DNA from: Branchinecta lynchi
Taxonomy: Eukaryota; Arthropoda; Branchiopoda; Anostraca; Branchinectidae
DNA: 64,000 nucleotides
NCBI GenBank assembly: GCA_023053575.1
Contig: JAKZAP010000017.1
Location: forward strand, 6,269,501-6,333,500
Direction of reading: 5' to 3'
Below are positions 10,487 through 22,064 of the stretch, in pieces; the stretch's first letter is position 1; each line of letters opens with the position of its first letter. The notes below the pieces were generated by a model that had not been told where the DNA came from, searched no databases, and was given only the letters and a program-made list of their open reading frames with translations. The position numbers were made by a program, and so were the translations under genes.

Positions 10487-12239
10487 CTTCTAATGCTTTA
10501 CTTTGTACTAAATACTTAACAAATAAACATTTCCGACTTCCTTTAAAGGGCGCTACGAAACTCGGTCGTTTTCTTGTTATCCCTTGTCTTTACCTCTCTG
10601 GCATTCGGCGATCCAAATCTTAGGAGCTGGGATATCGAGGCAGGAAATTCAAAAACTCCCAGCAATGCTTGATAGAAAAGGATAGATTTGAGATGTCACC
10701 AAGGTCAAGCCGCAGATGCAGTTTACCTGATTGTTCTAGTGTTTCATCAGAAGTTCCATGGCTTAAAGTGCCTATTAAAAGTTTTTCTTTGTGGAATAGT
10801 GTTGTGAAGCTTGATTAGCTTGCTTTATAAACTGTACAGGAATATGCAATAAGCTTATAGAAATTAACAGAGCTACAAAAATCATTCAAAAGCAAATAAC
10901 ATATTCAAATCTGAATTATACAAGCTGATTTATGCATAAAATAAAGATCTACTAAGTATTATAAGAAACATCACTTTTATCTTTGTCCAAGCTAGTAAAT
11001 TGAGAATGTACTGGCCCAAAAATTCACGCTTTGAAATATCACAGAGAGGAAACTGTTGAAAAAGCTGCTGATCTAGGGGGCACGCATTGTTCCTAGGTTG
11101 TTACAGAGTGGGATTGGGGTAGTTTGATATGCCCATTGAACTTTAAGGGTGATTTCTTGTACTGTGCAAGTGACTTCTGACTACTAATGTCTACATTACA
11201 GATATTCTATCTGTTGCTTTAAGTTAACATGCAAGATTTCATGGTTGCTTTGCCAACATAGTGAGAGGTGACGATCGTAGCCCCGTCTGGAAGCAAGGGC
11301 CCATACTATATTGTTCGTAATTTTAGCCATTTTCGGTCCTTGTTTCCTACTGCCTAGCTGGTTAAGGGGCACCTTTTTAAGCCAAATGGGCACGGTACTT
11401 TGTTCAGGGATTTTTTTTTTCTTATTTAAACCAAGACCAGTTTTCTGTCTTCGTTTTCTGTTCTTCCGTTTTTCTGTTTCATGAATTTCATTACGCACCG
11501 ACACACAAAGGGAAATGCAGTTAAAAAAAAAGGAAACAAAAATATAGCCAACTTGCGATAACGTGGTGAGAGCGAAAGATCCGGAAAAAAAATAAGGAAA
11601 AAAAAATTAATCGGGCCTAAATAATGTTCTCCCTAAATAACAAGTGGAAAAATGATTAAGAGCAGACATGTGAAATGGCCTGCGCAATAGATGATGACAT
11701 AGAGCAAGTATCGACCGATAACAAATGACGCGTGACACTCAACCGAACGCCATCTATAGTGTAATTATTAAATCAAGCGTCCACAAAACGCTTGTATAGC
11801 GACTTCGTCGGTCCATGAAACAATTGCCAATAAAGAAAATTTATTCCATTGTTTTGGGCTCAACGAAACTTAAACTCTTGGTTACTTGTTGACAAAGAAT
11901 AGTGAGTTGATTATCTCACGTCACTTGTTGAGATAAGAAGGCAAGATAGTCCTGATGAAAGTATCATGCTCCCGTTATTAATAATTAATATTGTCGGTGG
12001 TATAACATAATCCGCTGTTCTCCCTTTTGGAGGCGGGACAGAAAAGCATGTTTTATTAGGTAATCCTAACGGATCAGTGTCTGCCCCCCGCCCCCCACAC
12101 ATCTCTCAGCAGCCGCCAGACTGAGATATTGCAATAGATCCAAAAGTTAAAGGAGTTGTATCGTGAGTATTCTAGCATTTGAAACGTCTAGAACCCCCAC
12201 GCAATGCCCAAGGTGAAGCCACGACTCGATCCGACCGCT
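10487..12239. other. PP1 intron, no recognised element
   Basis: AT-rich sequence without a credible exon, TE terminus or array. The apparent ORF near 11,196-11,504 is lysine-rich low-complexity reading through A-rich DNA. Confidence 0.4.
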
Positions 12240-12279
12240 GGGTCATCTAGTCTCGACACTAGATGACCCTAGTGTCGAG
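12240..12279. other. Two overlapping, mutually exclusive perfect hairpins
   Basis: GGGTCATCTAG (12,240-12,250) pairs with CTAGATGACCC (12,259-12,269), 11 bp with an 8-nt loop. CTCGACACTAG (12,252-12,262) pairs with CTAGTGTCGAG (12,269-12,279), 11 bp with a 6-nt loop. The two use overlapping strands. It may be the scar of a template-switch duplication; no function is implied. Confidence 0.6.
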
Positions 12280-12519
12280 CCTCGCTAATTGACGATCGAT
12301 ATGATAAAATGTGTCTTCTCTTGCTAACTGCCGCAAGTCCAAAGGAGAAAGGATGTAAACTGGATTACAATAAACAAACGCTGTAGTTTGTACTAAATTC
12401 GTTATAGTGAGTTCTTGAAGGTAAATTTAGCCAGATGACGCTCAGCTTGTGAGACCAAAGAAATGTCAAATTCAATGATTTCCTCTTCCGACATATTTAA
12501 ATGTTCACAGGATATTTAA

Positions 12520-13040
12520 GGGCCGTGGCCGGAAACATAACACAATAACAAAATATCATACACTACAACAACAAACCAAAAAATCAACTTCTATAAAAAA
12601 TAGTTCACGGTGGGCCATAGCTAGCTTCAGGAATCTACCCAGCTTTCGGATCTCACCAAAACACTTACTTCACATACTTGAAACCAAATTGCTTTCCTCC
12701 GAAGCCTCCCGACCAAATACTTCCTTTCTTAATTCTTTCAACTCCTCACAATAACATATCAAATGTACCACATCCTCTCCTTCAATACCACACATTACCT
12801 TTCCTATCTCTACAAGTATAATTTCTCCGCATCCCCACCGGAAGAGCATCCGCACTAAGACTCACCATCCACTTCAATTCTTCGTTCTTCATTCCACTAA
12901 AAATTAAAAATTCACAAAAATACAGCTTTTCTTGGTGCCATCTTCTCGTAGCAATAATCCAGTCATTTGCTAAGTTTTGTTGAACAGTAACAAAGTCCTG
13001 TATTTCTAATTTTATCTCAGCCGTGTTGTTCCGAAAGCTG
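12520..13040 (-). mobile_element. LINE fragment (zinc-finger family), frameshifted
   Basis: The minus strand reads EELKWMVSLSADALPVGMRR and then, after a frame change, GIEGEDVVHLICYCEELKEL and RKEVFGRE. These align with the C-terminal domain of the LINE at 8969-10,039 (REELAWVISMRGDCLPLG; ENVLHLMCECSEL; RDEVFGKR). The 3' tail on the minus strand includes the GGCC..GGCCCTTAAATATCC region near 12,510-12,530. It is inactive. Confidence 0.7.
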
Positions 13041-13417
13041 TCATCATCAAATGTTTTTGTTTAATATGGATTCGAGGAAAAGAGAAGGAAGTACGGTAGT
13101 CCTTCCCAAAAGCCAACGAAAAGGTGATATGATCTTTCCTGTATGTTCACGTCACTAGTAACCGTTAGTAATATAGATGGATAGATAATCACGCCCCATA
13201 ATCGCCCCTCTGGGACATGGTTAGTACACAAATACAAAAAAACAACGTCCACTAAACAAAATTCAAAACTAATCCAGTAAATAAATAAATTTCCAATAAT
13301 TCAACCTAGAAAGCAACCATTTCTTCCTTAATAAGCAAAAAGAAAGGGACAAACCTACGTACAATTTTTTATATACCATACCCAAACTAACTAACAGTCC
13401 CCAGGAGCTTCACGTAT
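13041..13417. other. PP1 intron, nothing recognised
   Basis: No exon or repeat boundary can be supported. Confidence 0.4.
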
Positions 13418-13736
13418 GGGGGAGTGGGGCAATATTTTCGGCCAGTCGGTAAAAAATAACCGAGTCAGCGCGAAGCGCCGCAGTTCTACCTAAAAAGCAG
13501 TTTTTGTTTCATGATTTAGTCTATTTTCTGAAAATCAGTCGGTTTTTTCATGAAAATGGTCTTTTTTTTCATTAAAACAATATTTTTTTCATTAAAACAG
13601 TGTTTTTTCATTAAAACAGTCTGTTTTTCCGAAAAAATCAGTCGATTTTCTTCAAAACCCTTTTCGGTCGGTAAAAAGACCAGCCAGTCGGTTATTACCT
13701 TGCCCCCCTCCCCCACACATTTTGGCTAGTAACGTA
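13418..13736. repeat. Element with ~25-bp minisatellite core (copy 1)
   Basis: Ends carry GGCCAGTCGGTAAAAAATAACCGAG with a GCGCGAAGCGCC hairpin on the left and GGTCGGTAAAAAGACCAGCC..GGTTATTAC then a C-run on the right. The core repeats TTTTTC/AAAACAGT half-palindromes about every 25 bp. A second copy is at 34,905-35,207; both stop at ACATTTTGGCTAGTAACG. The open frame through the core is a repeat artefact. Confidence 0.7.
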
Positions 13737-13744
13737 AATATTCT

Positions 13745-13890
13745 TTGAGCCCAAGCTGACTTTGAAACATTTATTCAAACAATGTTTACAACGGATACGT
13801 CAGCTATAATTTTTCATCAGCGATATTTCGGCCCTTCTTGGCAAGGGTCCTGCAAACATTGTTTGAATAAAAAGGCTAGTAACGCCTTTG
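13745..13890 (-). repeat. Truncated arm carrying a partial hammerhead motif (copy B)
   Basis: On the minus strand the motif at 13,818-13,850 keeps stem II, GAA, AUAU-C and GCUG, but the CUGANGA side is lost: the sequence instead turns back into an inverted copy of TTTATTCAAACAATG. The rest (GAGCCCAAGCTGACTTTGAAAC..ACGGATACGTCAGCT) matches the tail of the arm at 52,740-52,815. Confidence 0.6.
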
Positions 13891-13899
13891 ACCGTCCCA

Positions 13900-14321
13900 A
13901 ATTTTATATCCCCGAAAACTTTGTATCACTCAAAAGTCATCACCCATTTCTCCCTTTCCAAGCACCCCAAATGAATTTCCTCCCTCAACTCCTTTAACTC
14001 TTAACAAATTGTATCTGTATTTTTCCCCACTTTCGAAAGTGAATACAAAAAGTAAGCAAAAAAGAAGAAAAACCTTTAAAATTTTTTCCTATATATGCCA
14101 TACCCAAACTGACAAATTTCATATCTCTCAAAATGTTCTGTACATTGTGCCTTTTGGAATTTGTTAACCGAGACCCAAAAAACGCAAGCTCCGCTCCCTT
14201 TACTTTAGGTTTGCGAAGCTTCTACTGCAGTGTCCCTTGTAGAAGATTGTATCGGTTGTACCCCAGTATCGCAGCGAATGGGATGATTTCAGAATTCTAG
14301 GTGAAATGGAACCATCCCTGG
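13900..14321. other. PP1 intron, local direct repeat
   Basis: The stretch around CATCACCCATTTCTCCCTTTCCAAGC (13,940) recurs near 14,650 (CACCACCCATTGCTCCCTTTCCAAGC) with following CAACTC..TTTAA words, so about 120 bp are duplicated around the G/C-tract element. Nothing else is recognised. Confidence 0.45.
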
Positions 14322-14456
14322 CAGGCCCGTATTCAGTAATTTATTTCGGGGGGGGGGACACAGATCAGAGGGAAAATCCTATAAAAAATATTTTGTTATG
14401 TTTCGGGGGGGGGGGGGCAGTAACCCTACCCCCCCCCCCCCCCCTGGATACGGCCT
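14322..14456. mobile_element. Small TIR element with G and C homopolymers
   Basis: The left end AGGCCCGTATTCAG and the inverted right end AGGCCGTATCCAG bracket two G-runs and a C-run of about ten to fifteen bases. A related tract is at about 4730-4780. Long G/C runs are typical of this window, and this element family may be one source. Confidence 0.45.
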
Positions 14457-15214
14457 TTATCCCTGGCTTAATCATTTTTTAGTTTTTGATTGTCTGACTG
14501 TTCTGGAAAATGACATTTGTATTTGTTTATGTTGTGCCTTAAGTTTCTCTCCCTTTTTCTCCTTTTTTTCCTCTCTTTCTTCTTTACTCTGTTTTGTTCC
14601 GAGTCAAAAATATGGGTAAGAAATACTTTACTTACTTACTATAATAGTCACCACCCATTGCTCCCTTTCCAAGCCCTCCAAAATGAATTTCCTACCTCAA
14701 CTCTTTAATTCGTAACAAAATGCATCTATATTTTTGTCCGCTTTCGAAATGGGAAAAGCGGAGTACGTACACAAAATAACAGAAGAAACTGAAGAAAATA
14801 TATACAATCAATCAATACAATCAATCAATCTTTATTATTCGATAAACATTCCTTACGGTATTCACAAAAAACCGAATATTTGTTATCTCGTCAAACATAA
14901 CTATATACAATTGCGCTTTTACATAGTCAAATATTAAATAATTACACAAGAACAAGAATTGCAACAAACTAAAACGCTAAAAATTCAATAAATAATATAA
15001 AAAAGAGGAAAAGAATTTAAAATTTCGCGTTGAAAAAACTCACAAAGGAGGGGACAAAACTTCTTTCTTACCGCGCATGAATTGCCCGAATGGGTTGGAG
15101 CTTAGGAACTGCTTGTGCTGCCATACATATTTTATACACACTATAAATACTAAAGCTCATACGACGAATGTATCGTTTTTATGCTTTTTAATGTGTTTGT
15201 TTTTCCTCTTTCAG
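14457..15214. other. PP1 intron up to the last exon
   Basis: Contains the second half of the local duplication (about 14,650) and AT-rich sequence. The polypyrimidine tract and acceptor TTTTCCTCTTTCAG end at 15,214. Confidence 0.5.
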
Positions 15215-15319
15215 CCGGCCGACAAAAAGAAGTTCCCCTACGGAGGATTAAACACCGGTCGCCCCATGACCCCACCAAGAAACGCCGCCCAGCAAAAGGG
15301 CAAAGCCGGCAAAAAGTGA
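15215..15319 (+). CDS. PPP1C: Protein phosphatase 1 catalytic subunit, last coding exon
   Basis: The exon begins in phase 0 after a strong acceptor and ends at TGA (15,317-15,319), encoding 34 residues from [11 protein letters not shown] to the lysine-rich end GKAGKK. It is the flexible C-terminal tail of PP1. The conserved Thr-Pro-Pro-Arg (RPMTPPRN) is present; in animal PP1 this threonine is phosphorylated by cyclin-dependent kinases to inhibit the enzyme. The tail length fits known PP1 proteins, while the tail after PPRN is basic and diverged, as usual between species. It joins the exon at 7153-7296 without a frame change. Confidence 0.93.
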   Translation, partial: PADKKKFPYGGLNTGRPMTPPRNAAQQKGKAGKK

Positions 15320-16298
15320 GAGTGTGAAAGTGACTAAAAATGAACCAACCAGATACTCGTAAAGCGCCACTCGACATCCGCGGAAGAAACTGATTAATGT
15401 GACGGCGATGAATTTAAGTTCTTCTGGGGCGAGCGTGAGGATCTCGAGTTACTTTCTCCGACCATGTGCACGGAATTCGGTGTTCGTCGTTAAGTTTAGT
15501 GTCATTTCCTGCCCCCGAAAAAGGCTAAAAAAAAAAAGGTTGACATAGTGTAAGCGTTTTGGACTATTTTTTCTGAGACGTACAAGGGACTGCGATCTTA
15601 ATTTTGGCAAGAATGATAGGGCTCTCGAGGATACCCAGCTTTCACAAAGGGGACGATGTTTTTTGGATCACAACCCTTCTATTCATACTTAATGTATAAT
15701 ATATACTGTAAAGGCCCAATTGCATATGTACTGGTTTCGGTAAGTTCACGCGTGTTGACTTTGGGTCCAGTTCCGATCGTTGCGGCACTTTTGATCTAGC
15801 TTCCATGGGCTTAAAGGACAACAATGCTTCAATCTTCTGTTAACAAAGCCTAGGAACTTGATAATCATCCGGAAACCCGGGAAATCCCAATTCCGCACGT
15901 CGTCTGGTCATGAGTAGTAAAGCCTCATTTGGAATATATTAGTTTCGGTTAATCCTTATTTGATTTGAGGCTTGTCAAGTTTTGTCAAGGTCTTGTCTCG
16001 CCATTGCCGTTTTATAAGGTCCTGTTTCTTGACTAGCGTTTTGTTCTTGTTGGCGGTCTTGTCACAGATAACTATAGAGAACTGTAAGCTTCGGTTTAAT
16101 TGCGACAATTTGTCAGAAGAGTCACCTCACAGGGCTTAAATAAAAAAGCATTTGTCTATGGCAAGTCTCAAAATTGAGAAACGATGAGATTACGACAATA
16201 TAATATCAAATGAAATGTGGCTCTAGTTCCGTCCGATCCCGACCTATGCATTAGACGGAATCCTGACATCAGCAGGGATGTATCCAGCGAAATCAATA
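15320..16298 (+). other. PP1 3' UTR and downstream flank
   Basis: No further exon. An AATAAA at about 16,140 is a possible polyadenylation signal roughly 820 nt past the stop codon, but it is unsupported by other signals. Confidence 0.35.
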
Positions 16299-16580
16299 GT
16301 TGTGTCTTTGCGGATACCATTGTCTCTATTACCACGGTGACTGGATCTGCGATTTGTCGTTTTTGAAGTAACCGTGGTATTTGATATACGGTTGCTCAGC
16401 AAAAACGACAATTGCCGAAATTGCGCTTTCGTAGTCATCCCAAAAGAAAAACGTCACTAAGTGCCAAACTTCTTTCTCACTAATTTGACAAAAATTGATG
16501 AAAGTGAGATGACCTTTTCAGGTACCACAACTTAAAAATGACTTTTGACCGTGGTATCTGGGTATCTGAAAAAACGCAAC
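16299..16580. mobile_element. TIR element, GTTGYGTYTTTGC family, TA target site (copy 1)
   Basis: The left end GTTGTGTCTTTGCGGATACC and the inverted right end GTTGCGTTTTTTCAGATACC are flanked on both sides by TA, the target preference of Tc1/mariner-type elements. 282 bp, no ORF. Its interior (ACGACAATTGCCGAAATTGC..GATGAAAGTGAGATGA) matches 27,639-28,256. Confidence 0.7.
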
Positions 16581-16807
16581 TAAAGTTTTCCGTCGTTGTA
16601 TAAAATTGACTTGCATGTAAAGGAAGATTGGCGGAAAAGCTGTTTCTAAACAAAAGAACACCAAAAACCTGTAAAATAACAGGCAAATACTACTGTGGTC
16701 GCTAAAAATTCCAGCAACGAGTCCTGCCTGTGGATACACGACTTATAATATGATTAGTTTTTTGTTCCAGTCTCACTTGTTTGATTCTGTGAACTGCATA
16801 GTTCTTT

Positions 16808-17082
16808 GGGCGTGTTCCACCCTTCTACAAATAGTAACTATTAGTTACTATTTCCGTTCCGACCTCACCGGTTACTACGCTGACCGATCCAACCTTCTCG
16901 AAATAGTAACTATCACGCTCGGGAGCGTAGTAACTACGGATCTCTGTAACGTGATTGGTCGGATTCGCCCGTGGCATGATATTCTGCTGGGAAATAGAAA
17001 AATCGTTGCAGCCTTGACGGCAAAAAGCCAGCATTCGTGACGTCATGCGTAGTAACTACGGTCAGTAGGATGGAACACGCTC
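16808..17082. mobile_element. Palindrome-rich MITE, GAGCGTGTTCCA ends (copy 1)
   Basis: The inverted ends GGGCGTGTTCCACCC and GAGCGTGTTCCATCC are flanked by the direct repeat TTT. The interior has several TAGTAACTA palindromes and the conserved block GTAACGTGATTGGTCGGATTCG. 275 bp, non-coding. The 3-bp A/T duplication, also seen as TAA and AAA at two other copies, is the size made by PIF/Harbinger-type transposases. Confidence 0.75.
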
Positions 17083-17599
17083 TTTGTGTCCGTCTGTTCA
17101 GATAGAGCTTCCGTCAGCGCTAGGTAGCGGAAATAGGTGAAACTATTCAAGGGTGAGAGAGGTCGCTGTAAATTAGTAATTTACTGAAAAACCCGTATTT
17201 GTGTCGGTTATAAGGTCCGGGAAGAGAAATGTTCAGGTTTTTGCTTCTATATAATATGTTTGAAGTCGGATCCTGCGTATGTGTCAGTATTATAGCCCTC
17301 CCGTTTGTCGTTCTTGGTGAAATGGATTGGTAACGCTTTTTGAATTTCGAGCGTTTTTGTTCGGTCTTAGCAAGCAGCCAGCTCGCATCGGATCGATTTT
17401 AAGCAGTTAGCCACGTGAAGTTTATCGAAAGTGCGTCTTCACTCTTCCGGATTTAAGGGCTTGTTTGAGGGCGATTCCGACGTTCCTGGGGATTGGATGT
17501 CCGAAGAGTGGTATGGAAATGTGCCACGTGGGAGGTGGTTGTGTCGATACAGGTATTCAGGGTTACTTACCCCCCCCCCCCTCCCGTCGTGGATTTGGT
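17083..17599. other. Intergenic, nothing recognised
   Basis: No exon or repeat boundary supported; a C-run occurs at about 17,571-17,582. Confidence 0.35.
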
Positions 17600-17970
17600 T
17601 TCCGAAACTAGAGGCGTATTCTCGCCGTTCCCCGAGGACTCCTCGGGTAATCAAAGGGAACGGCGAGAATAGAGTGAGTCACTCCACGCGGATTCCGCGG
17701 ACAGAAACAGCGAGAACACGGGGAATGCTTCCAACATGGATTTTGTTCGAAAAATAGATATGCAGTTGACGAAAGTAGTCTGGAGCCACTTAATTTTTGG
17801 ATTTGTTTATTCTGATCATTTTTAATTAATTGTACATTGCGCCACCACCAGCAAAAATTGATTCCCCTCCGAATCTGAAAGGGAGTCCTTTTTGATGATG
17901 GTGATGATAATCAGAGTATTCCCCGTCCGTGGGGAGTCCGCGGGGAACGGCGAGAGTACGCCTTAAGAGA
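17600..17970. repeat. Inverted-repeat element, GCGTATTCTCGCCGTTCCCC ends
   Basis: GCGTATTCTCGCCGTTCCCC at 17,609 recurs inverted at 17,939-17,962 (CGGGGAACGGCGAGAGTACGC). An extra inverted copy at about 17,655-17,676 makes a small hairpin with the first. It is probably a TIR element with a partly duplicated end. Confidence 0.55.
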
Positions 17971-18350
17971 GCGCCGAAGTCACTGGACTTATAGTTGAAG
18001 CCGGTTCTTTTTCTGTAACATTTCGTTTCAGTTTCCAAAACTGATGGTTGCCTAACCGCTGTTGAAAGTGGGGAGAGGTAGGAATTAGGGTAGTGCCCAA
18101 CTCGCAGTGGAAATAGATGCGACTTTTAGTCGAAGTCGGTTCTTTTCGTAACATTTCGCTTCGATTTTCGAAATTATAGACTGACCTAACCGCTGCGGAA
18201 AGTGGTGTGAGTTTGGGCTTTTAGAATACAGAGCGCCGACATCGCTCAAGTGGGACTACTTGTAGTCAACGTAGGTTCTTTTTCCGTCACATTTCGCTTC
18301 GGTTCCCAAAACTAACAGAGCGGTTAGCCGAAGTCACTAAAACGGCTGGG
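17971..18350 (+). repeat. ~135-bp tandem repeat, three units
   Basis: The word GGTTCTTTTTCYGTMACATTTCGYTTC recurs at about 18,002, 18,137 and 18,273, each followed by CCAAAACT/CGAAATTA and a CCTAACCGCTG or inverted equivalent. The units are diverged. Non-coding. Confidence 0.65.
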
Positions 18351-20460
18351 GCATGAAGTATGGCTTCCCAGACCGCCGGAATCACCCTTTGTTGACCCTA
18401 TAGTAGCCACGATAGATCTCTCTCCCTCTCTCTCTCTCTGTTCATTGGAATGGATGATTGCTCTTGAGCTAAATAAGGGCGGAGTTGGACCCTGTTTCTT
18501 TGGTGACGGGGAGAGCGTTACAAGAGGGACCCGACAATGGCTATAAGCATAATGGAAGCTTATTTAAAAAACTATATTCACGGGTGTGCGTTCTCTCATA
18601 GTGTCGAAGTTTGGCAACATTTAACCTTTGCGCATCCTTGTTTTAATGTCTCCGCGGAAGCAAGATCATTTAAAGGGGTAAGAACAGAAATTTTGACCCG
18701 ACACGTAACCCTTACGATAGTCATATCCGAGATAACATATAACACAAGGATGATCGTATAACCCGTGATCTACTATCAAACTTATGACAGTGTAATAGTC
18801 CGTAGTTAACAACACGGAGGATTCTTGCTTGTCCCTGCACGGAGCGAAATCTTCTTTCTTTGGAGTGGTTAACGAAGGGATTTGTGCCCTTAATTATGAT
18901 ATTTGTTTTTTATCAACCATTCTGAGGGACCAGAAAAAGTGGGAATTTTTCTTCAAAGTACCGTGTACAGTCGAATTCGGGAGGAAATAGAGCAACTTTG
19001 TGCCGGCCAGATGTGGCAAATGCAGGTGTTTCTTGTAGCAAGTAACCTGAGGTCGAGAATTCTAAGGCACTCCCGCTTTCTACTTCAGCGCAGGATGGTT
19101 GTGTACAGTATGTCCTGTGTAGATGTTCTGGTTGGTTGGGTGGATGAGTCCTGTCGGGTTTCTAGGAGGACGCACTTTAACGTTTTTGTAAAGTACCAGC
19201 GGACGAGACATGTCTTGTTTTATTTCGTAGTGGTTGAACTATAATGTACATTATCAACTGTCTGTTTGTACGATATCCTGTCGAAGAAGAGTTGTTTTCG
19301 CCGTTCTGTATGAGTATATAAATAATTAATCGTCCCATCTCAGAAAAATAAAATTGAAAGTACAAATACTCGATTGGTCTGTCGAATCCTGGAATGTCGC
19401 ATTCGAACCGAAAATTTGCTGTCGAATCCGGAAAATCGGAATCCGGTGTACAGTTAAGGTCAACACTCTTGATGACAATCTCTCCTTGCCGACGCAAAAT
19501 CTCCGGCCTCTCAGAGTATCTAGCGGAAGAAAGGCAGAAGTGTCGTCACAGCAGCTCCCAAAGGTGGTGGTGATTGATTGACACAGGATTTGAGTCGTAC
19601 GGGCACGCTTACTCCTTCAGTCATAGTATTGATTCCCGTTGCGTGATGCTTTTCGCAAGGAACCGTTTGTCTCTGCAGAGAAGCGAGAAACGTCACCCGA
19701 AGGATGATTCAAATAGTATGTCAACCAGCCAATGGCGTTTTGGGGGGACAGCTGTGCTCTTGCGCAGGCACGGCGCTTGTTCATCGTCACGAAGAGTTAA
19801 GTCATCAAGTGTAGTGAGAACGGAGTTTAAAGGTCCTTCCATCTACAGTTTGATTTTCGCAGTCGCGTTCGAATTTCCTCCTTTGCTACGGAATTTTGAC
19901 GCACCGCATGCAACTTTGCTGAGCCTCCTTTTTGTTGCAATAGCGCTACCGCACCGCTGCTGCGGCACTTCTTTGCTTCTGCACAATATGCGTTTTGGAT
20001 TCACTTTCTTCTTGGTTGAAGCGGCAGCGCTGCAGCAGCTTGCAGGGAAGCGCGGACTTGGTCGGTGAGCCAGTCCGTAGTTCTCGAGAAGCGCTGCCCG
20101 TCTTCGGAAGCACTGCAGTGCCAACACGGATGTAGAAAGAAACAGTCCGGGATCGGCCAAGAAGTGGGCCTGCAGCTTGCAACAAAAACGAGGCTCTGAT
20201 AGTGACATGAATTTCTTATTTCAGATGCGAAATTTATTGGACTGTGTGCACGTAGCTGAACGTTGTCAAGCTCATTCGCATCTGAATTTTCGCACCGAAA
20301 TGCGAGTAACCCAAGTACGTCAGAGAAACCAAGACTCTAATTGAAAGGTTTTGGTTGTTTGTTTTGACGGACGTGTTTCGCCTATCATAAAGGATATGAA
20401 AAGGTACCGTCTTTGTCCTGTATCGAAGCGAAACACCGAAAGCGAAGTGAAAATCTTGTA
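18351..20460. other. Intergenic, dispersed-repeat fragments
   Basis: About 19,478-19,600 (CTCTCCTTGCCGACGCAAAATC..GACACAGGATTTGAGTCGTA) recurs at about 50,155-50,285 on the same strand. About 20,080-20,195 recurs inverted at about 36,390-36,510 (CTTCTCGAGAA; GAAAGAAACAGTCCGG; AAAACGAGGCTC). A CT microsatellite is at 18,420-18,440. The ORFs of 100-160 codons here show no conserved motif and are not called. Confidence 0.5.
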
Positions 20461-21007
20461 AAGGCCCATTCACAGTGGGTTTTTAGCTAATACTCGGTAC
20501 CAGCTAGTTCTGAAAATCGCTCCCAAGGCCAAAGCTTTGCCAGGTTTCTGTCGTGCGCAATGGACACGGGTGCCAGGTTCAGGTTGCAGCTAGTCTCGGA
20601 CCCAATTTGAAATCAGGTTAACTTTTGAGGGTACTAGCCAATCAAATTTTTGGGGGAAATATTCTGACTGGCTATAGTTTCGAACCAAGACCAATAGATT
20701 AAATCACATCTATTCCTTGCTGTCTTGAAAATCGAAGCTAAATTTCGGTCATTGTTATTCTGTCTGACGTGGTTCAGCATTATCCAGTCGGAACATTCCT
20801 CAGTATTCCCCTAAGTAATCTGATTGGCTAGGCTAGTACCCTGAAAAGTTGGACTGATTTCAACTTGGGTTCGAGACTAGCTGATACCCGAAACTGGCAC
20901 CAATATCAATTGCGAACGCTAGAAACCCAGCTAATTGTCGGTCTCGGAGCGATTTCTGGAACTGGCTGGTACCGAGCATTAGCTAAAACCCGTTGTGAAT
21001 GGGCCTT
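20461..21007. mobile_element. TIR element, AAGGCCCATTCACA ends, TA target site
   Basis: The left end AAGGCCCATTCACAGTGGGT and the inverted right end AAGGCCCATTCACAACGGGT continue as imperfect inverted repeats for about 45 bp (AGCTAATRCTCGGTACCAGC). Both ends are flanked by TA. 547 bp, no ORF of significance. TSD and size fit a Tc1/mariner-derived MITE. Confidence 0.75.
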
Positions 21008-21242
21008 TAAACGGTTAGGACAGACGATCAGGATCCGGCAATCGCGGACAAGAACTCGTAACAGGGTTTTCGGCATCATCATCAGTTGCGTGCGCTACTG
21101 TTTTATACTATTCCTACATCTCTAAATATGGGCTACGGGACCGTCTTCAAATTTGTTTGTACTTTGACCAAACGATCTTCACCTCAAGTCTCGTCAAGAC
21201 ACTAGATTATGCACGCACTGGAAAACGAAAACTGCCGCTTGA

Positions 21243-21683
21243 TTATCCCGTAGTTGTCCCACGTTGAAGCAAATTTAAAGACTTAAAACAAGCACTTGTA
21301 TCATTCACATCCTTGACATACTTGCCTATGATCCTCACGGCCTTGTTCTGAAAAATCTGGACTCTTTTGAAATTACTGTAAAAATTGCTGCTCCAAATCA
21401 GACAGCCATATGAAATATATGGATAAACAATTGCGTGATAAACCATTAGTAGAATCCGCTTTGGCAAATAATGCTTCAGTCTGCGCAGCATTCCAACTCC
21501 TCGGGCAATTTTTGCAGAAATAATATCACTGTGATGCTTCCATGAGAGGTTTGAATCTATGAAAAATCCTAAGTACCGCACTATATGAACTTGTTGGACT
21601 GGCTTTCCGGATAATGTAACTAGACCACTCGCATCAACTGGCATGCCTACTCTGCAGAAAGTCATTAGAAAAGTCTTTTTCAC
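21243..21683 (-). mobile_element. LINE RT C-terminal fragment (Jockey/CR1-like)
   Basis: The frame encodes VRYLGFFIDSNLSWKHH, ARGVGMLRRLKHYLP and YHAIVYPYISYGCLIW followed by QIFQNKAVRII. This is the RT thumb and connection region of CR1/Jockey-type LINEs. It may belong to the same element as 22,065-22,760, separated by the repeat at 21,690-22,060 and an internal deletion. Inactive. Confidence 0.8.
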
Positions 21684-21689
21684 GTTATC

Positions 21690-22060
21690 TAATCAACTTC
21701 AGATAAAACTTTTAACAAACTTTCCGGTTTCAGCCGGTTTCCGGGTGAACTACTTGTCCGGCGAGAAAATGGTTTTCATATTCGTGTTCACCATGTCGTC
21801 TTACCCCGTAATCAACTATCTCATTAGCTATTAAAAAATATTTTGTTCCCCTTAATTTGAAACCCCTCCCCTAAATAAGCAGATATCGGGCCCATCTACG
21901 AACTCGACCTTTACCTTGACTCGAAGAGTCCTTAAACTAAGTTTCATCAAAATATCTCATTCCCTTCTAGAGTTTTCGTGCTAACAGACGGACGGACAGA
22001 CGGACAACTTTTGCGATGTCATAGGTATCCCTCCACTTCCGTTTTGGGATCCAAAAAATA
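21690..22060 (+). repeat. Dispersed repeat (same family as 2830-3170)
   Basis: AACTTTCCGGTTTCAGCCGG..GGGTGAACTACTTGTCCGG is followed by ACTCGACCTTTACCTTGACTC and ACAGACGGACGGACAGACGG, then ATAGGTATCCCTCC. Order and spacing match 2830-3170. It interrupts LINE sequence. Confidence 0.65.
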
Positions 22061-22064
22061 TTTG

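Noticed and set aside
13516..13716. 66-codon ORF with repeated FMKKP/LMKK motifs
   Set aside because: It is the translation of a ~25-bp minisatellite; the second copy at 34,905-35,207 does not keep the frame.
14517..14708. Phe/Ser/Leu-rich ORF as a small membrane protein
   Set aside because: It arises from T-rich low-complexity intron sequence with no start context or conservation evidence.
19574..20208. Overlapping ORFs of 164 and 121 codons
   Set aside because: No recognisable domain or splice context, and part of the region is a dispersed repeat also found inverted near 36.4 kb.
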